A DNA stretch of 64,000 nucleotides, taken from the NCBI GenBank assembly GCA_033060915.1, contig CM065387.1:39102501-39166500 (forward strand). Reading direction: 5' to 3'. Source of the DNA: Euryodendron excelsum (Eukaryota; Streptophyta; Magnoliopsida; Ericales; Pentaphylacaceae). Below are positions 11,030-21,650 of the stretch, in pieces. The notes beneath the pieces were generated by a model, which did not search any database, had not been told where the DNA came from, and saw only the letters and a list, made by a program, of their open reading frames with translations. The position numbers and the translations under genes are program-made. How positions within the stretch are numbered: the first letter of the stretch is position 1; each line of letters starts with the position of its first letter.

Positions 11030-11290
11030 TATTAGAAAGTTAAGAATTTTAGAAAGATTCGAAGTTAAGTTTTAGAAATACTTGAAATTAAGAAATGTTT
11101 GAGTTTAAGAAAGATTTAAAGATTTAGATTTGGGAAGTCAAAATTTGGAAAGGTATGGAATTAAGAAATGTTGGAATTAGGAAAGATTAAGAAGCTTAAA
11201 GTTAAGGAAAGATGTGAAAGGTTAAGTTTTGGAAACTTACAGTTTAGGAAAGTATGAGATTAGGAAGGAGTGGATTAGGAAAGGTTTATA
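11030..11290 (+). repeat. Fragment resembling the giant Ogre-type LTR
   Basis: The stretch is a string of TTAGGAAAG, TTTGGAAAGGTATGGAATTA and TTGAAATTA(A/G)GAAA modules in the same order as 23150-23400 inside the solo LTR at 21651-26505. It is therefore a displaced piece of that family. Confidence 0.6.
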
Positions 11291-11299
11291 TTAGGTCTA

Positions 11300-11660
11300 A
11301 CATGGTTAACCTGTTTAAGTAAATAGTTGTTTTATATTAGGGATGCTCCTACCTATAATTGAGGTCATCAGTTCGATTCATCATCCTCTTCTCTGATTCT
11401 GACAATCCAATCTATGAGAAGTCAGGATCGGCTTACTCAATTCTTATAGCGGAGTGAGTGATGGAGCGACCCAAAACAAACGAAGAGGGAATTGAGAGAG
11501 GACCCATGAGAAATCGACTATTGCTAAGGCTAAACCATAGAAGCAGTAGGAGTCTTAAGTTGGCGAGAGACAAGGACCTGAGAAAGCTGGGAGACAAGCT
11601 ATTTGATGAACAAAAGAATAGACAGAGTGATAAGCAAGCAGAGCTTTAGCCCTCCAATGG
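11300..11660 (+). other. GC-richer island with a 63-codon open frame
   Basis: Base composition rises sharply against the flanks. An open frame at 11458-11649 encodes a strongly basic and acidic peptide with Arg and Lys runs; I do not recognise it. Composition and texture would suit a piece of organellar DNA or captured gene, but nothing proves either. Confidence 0.25.
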
Positions 11661-11968
11661 ACAAAAAAAAAAAATTTTGTTGTCTTATATAGCTATCAAT
11701 TGCTTAATTTCGTGGTTAAATCCCACCTGTCTTCCTCTAATTCATAGCATATATTTTACAATTAATAAAGAATTTTCACCACAAAATTCAAATTGAGGCA
11801 AAAAAAAAAAAAAAATACAATTCATTCATCTCCACCATTCATTGATGTCCAATCATTAGAAAAGAAACCTATAGTCCCCTCTCAAAGGCACATTGCAAAG
11901 TTATAACTGGAGGCTTGTCGATCTAAGCAGATCTTGCAACAACTCTTTCCAAAAAGAATATTTATTAA

Positions 11969-13338
11969 TGATTACACTCCAAAAGTATACTCAAAATCCC
12001 TTAAATAGTGGATTGTTAGCTCTAGTTTAGGTGTTAGAATAATGCTTTAACTATGTATTATTTTAATATGCTCTTTTTACATTTTTGTAGGAATTTTGGG
12101 TTGACAATAGTCGAAAGTGGGCTAAATTGAAAAGGGGCGTTTGAATGGTCCAATGAGTATTCAAACAGTCCACCAAGCATTCAAATGCTCTATCAAACAT
12201 AGGCCATCATTTGCAAACTTCGTAGAACAATTTTAGCATTAATGACAGGTTTGAAGACCATTTGAGAGTTACAGAGGCTTGCAATCACTGTTTGAAAACG
12301 TCAAAAGACCGTTCGAACAGTCCACCTACCGTTCAAACAGTCCCCTGTACCATTCAAACGCACTTACAGAGCTCTGCATTTTCCTGATGACATAAAAGCT
12401 GTTTTGGCTGAGAATTAGAGAAAGAATTTAGTATGTACTTTTTTCTAGAGAGAGAGATAGTTAGTTAGAGAGCTTTGTAGAGAGAAAGTGTATTTTCTTA
12501 CCTTTTCTTCTACTTTCTTTATATCTAAACACTAGATTTACTTTAATATAATGCAAAATCTTCATTTCTTTATGCTTTATTCTATGGAATCTAATAGCTA
12601 ATGTTCTATTTGGAAGCAATTGTGAAGATCTACCAAGGAATTCAAAGATTTCAATAGAAGTATCTAGATTGCAATGATTTATCCTATGATTTCTCTAAGT
12701 TCATCTTAATTGGGTTGTAGATCTATAGAAAACTTAGATTCATAATCACTATTGGTAATTTCTATGCACAATTCTCAAATTAGTATAAGAATTGCATAAT
12801 TGATAGTTTGCTTCTACAATTCTTTGAATTGAACCCAATGCAAACTCTATTAAGCGTGAATTCATAGTTTTATGGTCAAAATCTTCCGAATCAAGGATCC
12901 ATGGAGTGATCCTTGATTTGAGTTATACAATTCTCTATTGAATTTCTTGTAGGAATTGGTAGATTGAATTAATTGTATCCAAGCCCCTTTTTAATTCCCT
13001 TTGAATCCCGTCTTAATTGATTTTAATTGTTTATACTTGTAGTTGTTGGTTGTTTCTAATTTCTTAATATAATCGACTTAGAATCTAAATTGCTTAGTTG
13101 AATCGATTAGATTAGTTGTTAATTGCTCTTAGAATCAACCTTATCAAAACTAAAATATTTTCAGTTTACTTTTGTTACTCTTATATTCAATTTTTCTCGT
13201 TTTGAAATTCAATTTGAATGAGTCCATTGTGAGTTGAGTGTCATTTCTATATTGGAATCAATCCCATAGGAAGAATGATAATTGGGGATCAACAAGTAAA
13301 CTACATTGCGAAACCATACACTTGAGGGATCGAAGTTA
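11969..13338 (+). repeat. 5' LTR of truncated Athila-type element
   Basis: It begins TGATTACACTCC, like the other Athila-type LTRs here, and ends GAAGTTA just before the primer site. About 12130-12375 holds an array of palindromic CCGTTCGAACAG-like words. The 3' part shares the GGATCCATGGAGTGATCCTTG and AAATATTTTCAG blocks with the other LTRs. Confidence 0.75.
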
Positions 13339-13343
13339 AGTTT

Positions 13344-13360
13344 TGGCATCGTTGCCGGGG
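13344..13360 (+). promoter_or_regulatory. Degraded primer binding site, tRNA-Asp
   Basis: TGGCATCGTTGCCGGGG differs at two positions from the site at 41608-41624. The differences are one G-to-A and one C-to-T, as expected from cytosine deamination. Confidence 0.75.
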
Positions 13361-14068
13361 ATTGAAAGCATGAAGCACTCATTGGATAGAGCCTGGAGTT
13401 AGTTACGGATAGGTAGAATTGGATCTCTATATCCACCTCGAATGAAGCATCTGCAGCTTAGGGCCAATGGTACATCCTTCTTCCTTTTTTATGTGAATAC
13501 TTGTGCTAGATTTTCGGTTATTCTTTTCTTAGTTTGTTTTGTTTGATTAGTGTAATTGCATTGCATTTTGCTAGGAGCCCAATTGGTGGTATAGTTTGGA
13601 GGATAGGTTAGTGTGTTATATTTTTGAATTGGTGGTGTTGTCTTTACATATAGAGATTGAAGGATTTGAATTGAATTGAAAAGCCCATTGTCCGATAATT
13701 GCATTGAGAAAAAGCTATTGTCCAGCATTGTGAATTGTGCTTTGTGTATGGTGTGTTGATAAGACTTTGACGGTCACACAACCGTTTTGTGAGAATTAAG
13801 AGCACTAGCACTTCTTCACCTTTTAGAGAGCCCACTCTCGGACTTCCCTTAGTTGTCGACCTCGGTTTCGTGCTAGTGGCCAATATCAACGAATGAGGGT
13901 TACCTAACATCTTTTCGACAAATCCAAATGGCATACCAAATATCCCTAATCAAAATTTCAACCCCAACCTTCAACCAAACCCTCCTAATGAAGTGGGGGG
14001 TGATGAGCTTGATAGAAGGAGCAATCATGGTGACATGGCGGCTCCCTACCAAAGGATCGTAAGAGACT

Positions 14069-16543
14069 ATGATCTCATTGAGACAAGCACCAACATCTTG
14101 CATTGTGTTCCCCCCTCACCATAACACGTTGAACATAAGACCGGGAATGATGCAAATTTTACCTCAATTTCATGGTATGGACTCCAAGCAACCATACACA
14201 TTCATCGAAGAGTTTGAGGATGCTTATTCTCTAGCAATGGACAACTCATGTCCAAAGGAGGTGTTTTTGATGAAGCTCTTTTCATTTTGTCTCAAAGACA
14301 ATGCTAAGATGTGGTTTAATTCATTGAGACCTTTGTTTATCCATTCTTGGCCCACACTTCCAAGGGAGTTCTTGAGAAAGTTCTTTCTCAAAAATTGAAC
14401 TGAGGCGATTAGACGCCAAATCTCTTAATTATCCCCCATGTTGGGAGAATCTTTTCTTCAATGTTGGGAAAGGTTTAAGGACCTACTAAATTCTTATACC
14501 ATGGCTTTGCCGATTGGTATGTCATCAATACATTCTATTCATCCTTAACACCCCAAATTAAAGCAATTTGTTGAGTCTATGTGTGCGGGGACATTCTTTA
14601 ATAAAACCCCATGAGGCATACAATTATTTTAACTACTTGGCAAATTTGGCTAGGGATTGGGCAGCTACCTAATTCGACCTAAAAGGTGCTCTATTATCCA
14701 CAAGTACACGGCTGACAGTTGTAATTTTATCCAGGAAGTCTGGAATCGTATTTTCACAAGTATCAAACCCAATATAGGCCATAGCACTCAACTCGCACTA
14801 AACTAACTCAAAATTGAATTGCCATTAAAGAGGAATTGAATCTAAAATTAAAAGAGAAAATAAAAGAGTCCGAAAATCTTTTGGGTTTTGATGAGAGTTT
14901 TGGATTACTAAATTATTGCAATGAAAATAAAAGAGATTAACAACTAGACAGTTAAATCAAAGCAAATTAAAACTAAATTTAAAGCAATTAAAAGAGATTT
15001 GAGTGCAATTGATCCAACTCACCAAATCCTACACAAATTGCAATGGAGGATTTTATATCTCAAATCAAGATTGTCATCGTGGATCCTTGATTCGGGAGAT
15101 TTCGACTGTAAATCATTGGGTTCTCTCTTAATTAAAATTAGGTTTAAAAACCTTTGTGAGATTTTTAGAAATAAACCACAAGTTTATCAAACCATGATTA
15201 CAGATCTAAGTTTTCTAGAGCAATCAATTCCAAAATAGTAGAGAAAAATAAATCGAAAGATAAATCAATAAAGTTCTTATACCTCCATTGGAATTCATGT
15301 GGATCTTTGGCAAATCTTCACAAATCCACCCAAACTAAGAAGCTAGCTACTTGAATCAATCGTAAAAGCATTTAAAAATGTAAAGAAAGCATGTAGAGAT
15401 GTAAATCTAAACTTTACTTGAACAATAAAAGTGGTTGGTGGCAAAGAAAATAAAGAAAAGTGCAAGAAAATAAAGGAAAATACAAGGAAGTGAAGGAAAA
15501 TTACAAACCCTAACTCTATTCTACTCCTACAAAGCTAAATCTAAGCAAAACATGAGGAAAAATGGGGTAGAACCCCATGGATGAGTTGCTCCCGCCACCC
15601 CCTCTTCTAAAACTAACCTAAAAACTCAAAAACTCCTGAAAAATTGGCTAGATCTATGTTTAAAACTCATTTTTTACACAAAGCATCCGAACAGCATCTG
15701 ACCAGCATCCAAAGAGCGTTCGAACGCACTTTGGATGCAAAAAATACAATCTGCTTGGCTTCAGATGCAAAACATGCAATCTGGAAGTCGAGTTACCATC
15801 CAAACGGACTTCAAACACCCGTCAGTCGCACCGTTCAGATGGGCACTATTCACCATTCTAACGGTACTGTTCATGGTTCAAACAGTATTGTTTACTGTTC
15901 GAACAACTAGCAACCTTGAAGCTCGATTTTGACCATATTAGAGGTCGATTCAGCCAATACACATTAGAAGCAAAGTTGTAGATCTTAAAGTTTTCTTTCT
16001 AATAAAGTAAAACTTAGCTCTATTGGACATCAGAGTAAAAAGTTATTGGAATAATACCAAGACCATTTGGAATTCTCATCATTGGTTCATTCGTTTTGAA
16101 CCCGCTTTGATCATTCTTACTTGTTTTTGCCTTTATTAGCTTCCATAATGTACAAAACACACACAAAATATAATCAAACATATATCTAACTAAAATAAGA
16201 TAATTAACACTAATCTAAGTCTCACAAAGTGCGAATTAAAGGCCTATGATTATACTTTTATGGTGTAATCACCACTGAGACCCAAAATCTCAAGGGTCGC
16301 CCAAACCAATAAGGGGTAGGGAAGTTCCAATTAAAAGAAGTTGATAATGTCAACGCTAGGCTTGCCACCTTGATAAGAAAACTAGAGGCCCTTGGAGTTA
16401 AAAAAGTTCATGCAATAGAGAGTGATGTGATAAAAGATATGTGTTTGTCTTGTGTGTGAGACCACAGATTATGACACCGCTTCATGTCCGGTCATTCCAG
16501 GTGTGAAGGAAGTATTACACGGCCAAGTCAATGTCATTGGCCA
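14069..16543 (+). pseudogene. Gag of truncated Athila-type element, split
   Basis: The retrotransposon Gag domain is clear: RQAPTSCIVFPPHHNTLNI, then [48 protein letters not shown] and FLRKFF (14069-14398), then a stop and TEAIRRQIS and [11 protein letters not shown]. It is interrupted by the reversed solo LTR at 14670-16271 and resumes at 16272 with the segment preceding the zinc knuckle (CLVCET...CP near 16450-16500). Several stops and frame changes rule out function. Confidence 0.75.
14670..16271 (-). mobile_element. Solo LTR of an Athila-type family, reversed
   Basis: Read on the minus strand it begins TGATTACACCATAAAAG and shows the same layout as the other Athila-type LTRs, including GGGTTTTGATGAGAG-type and GGATCCTTGATTCGG-type blocks. 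A palindromic GCGTTCGAACGC / ACCGTTC array lies at 15680-15910. No interior sequence is present. The flanks CTACC (14665-14669) and CCACT (16272-16276) would be a target duplication with two C/T changes; the outer end TA is probably a mutated TG. Confidence 0.65.
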
Positions 16544-17751
16544 AAAACCAAGGGATTTTTGAAAATGACTTTGGACATATAACTTCAAGCGATTTTTGGA
16601 ATGTTTTAGACCAACTCAAGAGAGTTTGAAAATGCTTTTTGAAATAGAACTTGGAAAATTTTTGAAGTGTTTTGGAAGTAACTCAAGAGAGTTTTGGAAT
16701 GTTCTTGAAACAACTCAAGAGAGTTTTGAAATACTTTTGAAAATAACTCAAGAGAGTTTAGGGATGTTTTGAAATCTTGATAATGAATTTTCCAAAATAG
16801 AGTTTGGATTCAAGTAGTGTTGGACTTTTTGTGAACTTGCTTTTGAAAAGGTTTTAAAAATTATTTTTGTACACCTTATGAATGGCATGTTGAAATATTT
16901 TATCACCTTTAAGAGGTGAGCTAATGAACAATTAAATTTCTTTAAGGCTATGATTTGTGAAAAATAATTTTAGAAAAAGGGGCTAGAAACTTCCTTTAGG
17001 GTTTTAAAAACGCTTTGGGGTTATAGAACCCTACTTGATATCTCACTTTCCTTGGGGAACCATAATCATGAGATGACTAAGATTGCCTTATGGATGTGAC
17101 TTTTGAAAAACATTTTTTAAAAAAGGTTTTTAAAAATACTTAGGATTTAGAACCCTAATATGAATCTTGGAGGTTTCATTCCATACATCACTTTCCTTTA
17201 TAGGCCATAACCATGAGAGGGTTAAGACCACCTTAGAGTTGTGAGATTTTGGAGAACATTTTGGAAAATAGGTTTTGAAAGTGTTAAGGGTATAGTCATT
17301 TTCGGTTAAGACAAGTTTAAGATGGCTCTTGAAAATATTTTGAGAGGAGTATGGATGCATTTGAGGCAACTTTTGAGTCAATGATTTTTGAAAACTCAAG
17401 AAAGTGAGGTGTTTTGAAAACATGCATTTTGAAAAAATGGTTTTGAATTGAGTAATGACTTTTCATGGTCTTGAAATTGGAACCTTGAAGTCCAATCATC
17501 ATGGTTGGGTTAACCTAGGATTAACTGACTTAGGTTAGGTTAACCTAGGGTTAACTAACAAGGGTTAGGTTAACCTAGGGTTTGGTTGACCTAGGGTTAA
17601 GTTAACCTAGGGTTGGATAACTATGGTCATGTTAACCTAGGGTTTTGAAAGGGGGTTTTGAACTAGGGTTTGGTCCTAGTGATATTTGAAAGGTGGTTTT
17701 GAACCCTAATATAAACCTTGAAAAAAGGGGTTTTGAAAACCATGAAATGAA
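16544..17751 (+). repeat. Ogre-LTR-like fragment
   Basis: The stretch is made of TTTTGAAAA and CTCAAGAGAGTTTTGGAA modules; the second recurs about every 60 bp between 16610 and 16760. The order of blocks such as CACTTTCCTT, CCATAACCATGAGAGG and TTAGAGTTGTGA parallels 23940-24130 in the solo LTR at 21651. It abuts the broken gag on the left and the LINE on the right, with no identifiable ends. Confidence 0.55.
17507..17645. repeat. GTTAACCTAGGGTT palindromic repeat cluster
   Basis: The word AACCTAGGGTT recurs several times in about 140 bp with partial variants, several overlapping the palindrome GGTTAACC. A related AACCTAGGGTT occurs at about 22840 in the giant solo LTR, which suggests the cluster grew within that LTR family. 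Confidence 0.7.
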
Positions 17752-20483
17752 TAAGAGATTTGGGATGCTGTGAGAAATATTAGTGCTTTTAAAGTGCTTG
17801 GCAGAGATGGTTATCAAGCTATTTTTTTCATAAATTTTGGAATACCGTTGGTAGCTCAGTGTGCCAATTTATAAGAAAATGTTTTCTTAATAGGAATTTT
17901 TCTGCTGAAATGAATAGGACATTAATCGCCCATATTCCTAAGATTGATAATCCTGAAAATATAAAACAATTTAGGCCCATTAGCTTATGTAATGTTTCTT
18001 ATAAGATTTTGTCTAAAATCCTTATTAGTAGAACTAGACGTCTTTTGGGAAACATTGTTCATCCTAGCCAAAGTAGTTTTATTCTAGGAAGAATGACCAT
18101 TGATAATATTATCATTGTCCAAGAAATTATTCACACTTTAAGAAACAAAAAAGGTTATAATGGTGGTATGGTGATTAAAATAGATCTTGAGAAAGCCTGG
18201 GATAGGATTTCTTAGGATTTCTTGAGAAACACTTTAGAGATCTTTAATCTAAACCAATTTTGGATAGACCTTATTATGCCATCTATGACTACTGTTAGTA
18301 CATCTATCCTTTGGAATGGTGAAAGCCTCCTCAAATTTTCTTGACAGGGGTCTTAGACAAGGTGATAACCTATCTCCTTACGTCTTTGTCCTTTGTATGG
18401 AAAGATTATCTATGTTGATTAACCAAAGTGTTAATGAAGGGGATTGGAAAGGTATCAAAGCTTAAAAAAATGGTCCATGTATAACATATTTATCTTTTGC
18501 AGATGATTTGCTGTTATTTGCTAAAGCTGACATTGATAATTGCAGTAGTGTTAAAGAGGTCCTTACCAAGTCCAAACTTTTTGTGTCCCCGAATATACCT
18601 AGAACTCAAGCCACAGCCCTTAGCTTGCTAAGTGGCATCCCCCTCACGCAAGATCTAGCTAAGTATTTGGGTGTCCATATCCCCCATAAAAGAATTAATG
18701 CTAATCATTACAGCTACAGTCTTGAGAAAATCCATAAGAGGTTGGCAGGATGGAAAGCAAATGTGCTCTCCCTTGTTGGTAGAGCCACCCTTGTTCAAGC
18801 TGTTACCATAGCCATCCCCTCTTATAACATGTAGACTTTGGAGTTACCTAGAAACATCACCAAGAACATTGACAAGTTTAATAGGAATTTCCTATGGGGG
18901 GATAATGGAAATAATAAACATAACCATTTAGTTAACTGGGACAATGTTTGCAACAAGAAAGACAAAGGTGGCTTATGGATTAGAAAAGCCAAGGAACAAA
19001 ATATTGCTCTACTGTCTAAGTTGGGTTAGAAAATCATTAGTGGGGAAAAGGGCCTTTGGACTCATGTTTTAAAGCAAAAATACCTTAGGAAACACTCCCT
19101 ATTCGAATGGGCTGCTAAGAGGAGAGCATCTCATACATGACAAAGCATTATTAAGAGTAGAGACCTTCTTAAAAAAGGAACTAAATGGACTGTAGGAGAT
19201 GGAAAAACCATATCTCTGTGGAAGGACAAATGGTGTGGCAATGATACTTTGGCTACCACTTCCCCAAGAGCTCATATACATGCTAATGCTAAAGTGTCTA
19301 GCATCATTAATAAGGATGGTGACTGGGACATTAGTTCTATCCAGAGTTTTCTTTCACTTTTAGATATGGATGATATCCAGAGAAATCTTATCCTGATACT
19401 CCTACTTGGCTTGCTGAGTCAAATAATAATTTTTCTATTGTTTCTGCCTATGATAAATTAACTGATGCTAACTGTGTTCTTAATGGTTGGAACTAGATTT
19501 GGAAAATGAAAATTCCATAAAAACTTAAGACTTTTATTTGGAAGATTATGCACGAAAAATTATTTACCGACCAAATATGTGTTGTTAGGGGTCTTACTAC
19601 TAATGATTTGTGTCCCAAATACAATATCCATAGTGAGTCTCTAAGCTATGTGCTTAGGGATTGCTACAAAGCTAAAGAAGTTTGGGACATATTAATGGGT
19701 AGCCATTGGTTCTCAAGAGATAGAGGGAAGCCAATTATAGAATGGATATCCTCTAATCTTAAAAGGAAACATATCAATCAACTTGACCTGAACTGGAACA
19801 CCCTCTTTGTCACTTCCATGTGGCAAATTGGGAAGATAAAAAAAAGAAAGTTTTTCAAAATCAAGATAATGATACCCATGGAAGTATCACCCAAGAGATA
19901 AATATGCTAATTAAATTCTAAAGGTTTTCCTCCTTCGCGAGACCAAGGATCAAGTAATACTTAAACTAATCAAATGGAACTTTATTGCTGCAGGTAAAAT
20001 TAAGCTCAACATTGATGGGAGCTCAAGAGGGAACCCAGATCCAGGAGGATTTGGTGGATTCTTTTGAGATGAAGGAGGCAGATAAATTCTTGGATTCATA
20101 GGGAAACTATAGGACTGCACTAGCATTGAAGCAGAACTATGGGGAATATATAGAGGCCTAACCATAATGCTAGAGAAAAATCTTAATGAAGTGGAGGTGG
20201 AATCGAATTCTGAAGAAGCTGCAAAACTCATTCTGGATGAGGTAGAGCAAGGTCACCCACAAAGGGCTCTAAATGAGGATTCTCGAGCCCTTCTAGAGCA
20301 AGGTCAATTGTGTTGACAAACTCGCCAAATTGGGAACTGATCAAATGGAAGGATTTGTATTCCTTGAAGAACCACCTGACTCCTTTAGCGGGAGACATGA
20401 TTGGCATGGTTTATGTGAGACCCTAGTTCCTTCCTGTTTGTTTTGTTTCAATTCCAAAGTATCAAAAAAATAATAATAATAAT
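17752..20483 (+). pseudogene. L1-clade LINE ORF2, 5'-truncated and decayed
   Basis: The reverse transcriptase reads from a degenerate GRDGY motif (about 17800) through IPKIDNPENIKQFRPISLCN (about 17932) and FILGRMTIDNI to KIDLEKAWDR (about 18178). After a stop and frame changes it gives RQGDNLSPYVF (about 18350), the catalytic LSFADDLLLF (about 18490) and YLGVHIPHKR. A zinc-binding RT C-terminal region (WKMKIP...KTFIWKIMHEKL, about 19500) follows. An RNase H-like domain (KLNIDGSSRGNPDPGG, about 20000) comes last, a layout typical of plant L1 elements. Many stops are present. The tail is a short A run followed by TAA repeats (20464-20483). Confidence 0.8.
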
Positions 20484-21059
20484 GCAAATATATTGTACAT
20501 ATACCATTTTTGGAGTTAAAAAAATTTTGACCAACTATTTTTGGACAAAGCTGTGCTATTTATTTGCTTATGTCCTCATATTCTTCCATGTTTTCTGAAC
20601 TATTTGCGACAGTTAATTCTACTAACGCAAAAATATGTTTTTCAATATTATTTTTGATGGCATAATACCATCGCTAAAAGTCAAATTGTTGTCGCAAAAT
20701 TCTAGGCTTACGGAGAAAGGCGCATCGCATGGGTTCCAAACCTTGTTGACTACAAGCGTTGACATACCACCATTTGACTTTTCTTTCTTAGGGCTCGTTC
20801 GCAGCGCACTCCTATTCTCTCAACAAAGCTTCTTTAAAGGGAAGCCCTTTAAATTGGCGATGGCAAATTTACCGTCACAAAAACATTTTGCTGACCCTCC
20901 TTCTGCTAGGCCCAAAAAGTTTTGTTTAGCTTATTTTGTGCAGCTTAGGTGATATGAAAGTAGTATATTCTATGATGGGATGAAATCTATGCCCTCTTTA
21001 ATGTTTTTGGTCATTGTTAATTGTTGATTGTTGTTTTACTATGATGTCCTATTGTAGTG
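20484..21059. mobile_element. Possible CACTA-type transposon end fragment
   Basis: Words such as ACCATCGCTAAAAGTC and TTGTCGCAAAA (about 20665-20700) resemble subterminal repeats of plant CACTA elements, and TTGTAGTG at 21052-21059 would be the terminal motif. No left end, target duplication or transposase is visible. Confidence 0.3.
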
Positions 21060-21650
21060 TAATACGGACATCATGGCAATAGAAAGTGATTTTAGGGGGC
21101 GTTTGGACCCATCTTATTTAGTAGCATATAGCTTAGACTTATGAATTTTTAAATTGCTTTTGGCTCATCAAGCCGCTTAAATTGCGTTTGGTTCACCATA
21201 AAAAAAATACATAAAAAAATTGATTTTTAGAACTAGCTTAAGTTTTTAACTTATAGCTTTTTAAAACTGCAATCCAAGCACTTCTTAGTTTTCTTCACAT
21301 CATATTTACCAATTAAAGTGCAAAATAAATTGATTTTGCTTAGTGCAGAGATTGTGAAGAAGAGAGCAACAAGGAAATGAAGAAATTGATCTCTGAATTT
21401 CCTAACGGTTGAAGATTTTGTGATATATAATTTGGCAAAAAAAATAAAGAAAAAATTATTGTTATGCATTACCATATAAATGTTTATTATTTTGTTCTTC
21501 TATTGTATTTTGTGGGGATTCATAGAATTTTGTTCTTCTACAGTGATGAGAAATCCCATAGAATTTATTAATATGGAAAAACAAAAGGGGTGTGGCTAAG
21601 GATGACAGCGGTCAGGTATGGAACGTGTTTGTCTAAATCCTACCCCTACC
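21060..21650. other. Intergenic, MITE-like debris
   Basis: GGGGGCGTTTGGACCC (about 21096) is a common terminal motif of plant MITEs and is partly mirrored by AATCCAAGCACTTC (about 21270). ATGATGTCC and GGACATCAT (21040-21074) form a small inverted repeat. I see no gene. Confidence 0.4.

Larger units (their letters stand above)
9680..11958 (+). repeat. Three dispersed direct copies of a 250-bp repeat
   Basis: Copies lie at about 9680-9960, 10395-10610 and 11690-11958. All share TTGCTTA(A/G)TTTC(A/G)TGGTT, a CCACCTGTCTTCC or CCAGCC block, TTCATCTCCACCATT, and two copies keep GGCACAATG / GGCACATTG and AAGCAGATC(A/T)TGCAA. No open frame or terminal structure identifies the family. Confidence 0.6.
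11969..16543 (+). mobile_element. 3'-truncated Athila-type element
   Basis: It contains a 5' LTR (11969-13338), a degraded tRNA-Asp primer site, a leader homologous to 41940-42060 (TTGTCCGG-like pairs), and gag. Gag stops being recognisable at 16543, where the sequence changes to Ogre-LTR-like DNA. No pol or 3' LTR follows. A reversed solo LTR (14670-16271) is nested in gag. The gag is closely related to that of the element at 40121. Confidence 0.75.

Noticed and set aside
11340..11390. A tRNA gene (GGTCATCAGTTCGATTC resembles a T-arm)
   Set aside because: No matching acceptor stem, D-arm or anticodon arm could be folded around it.
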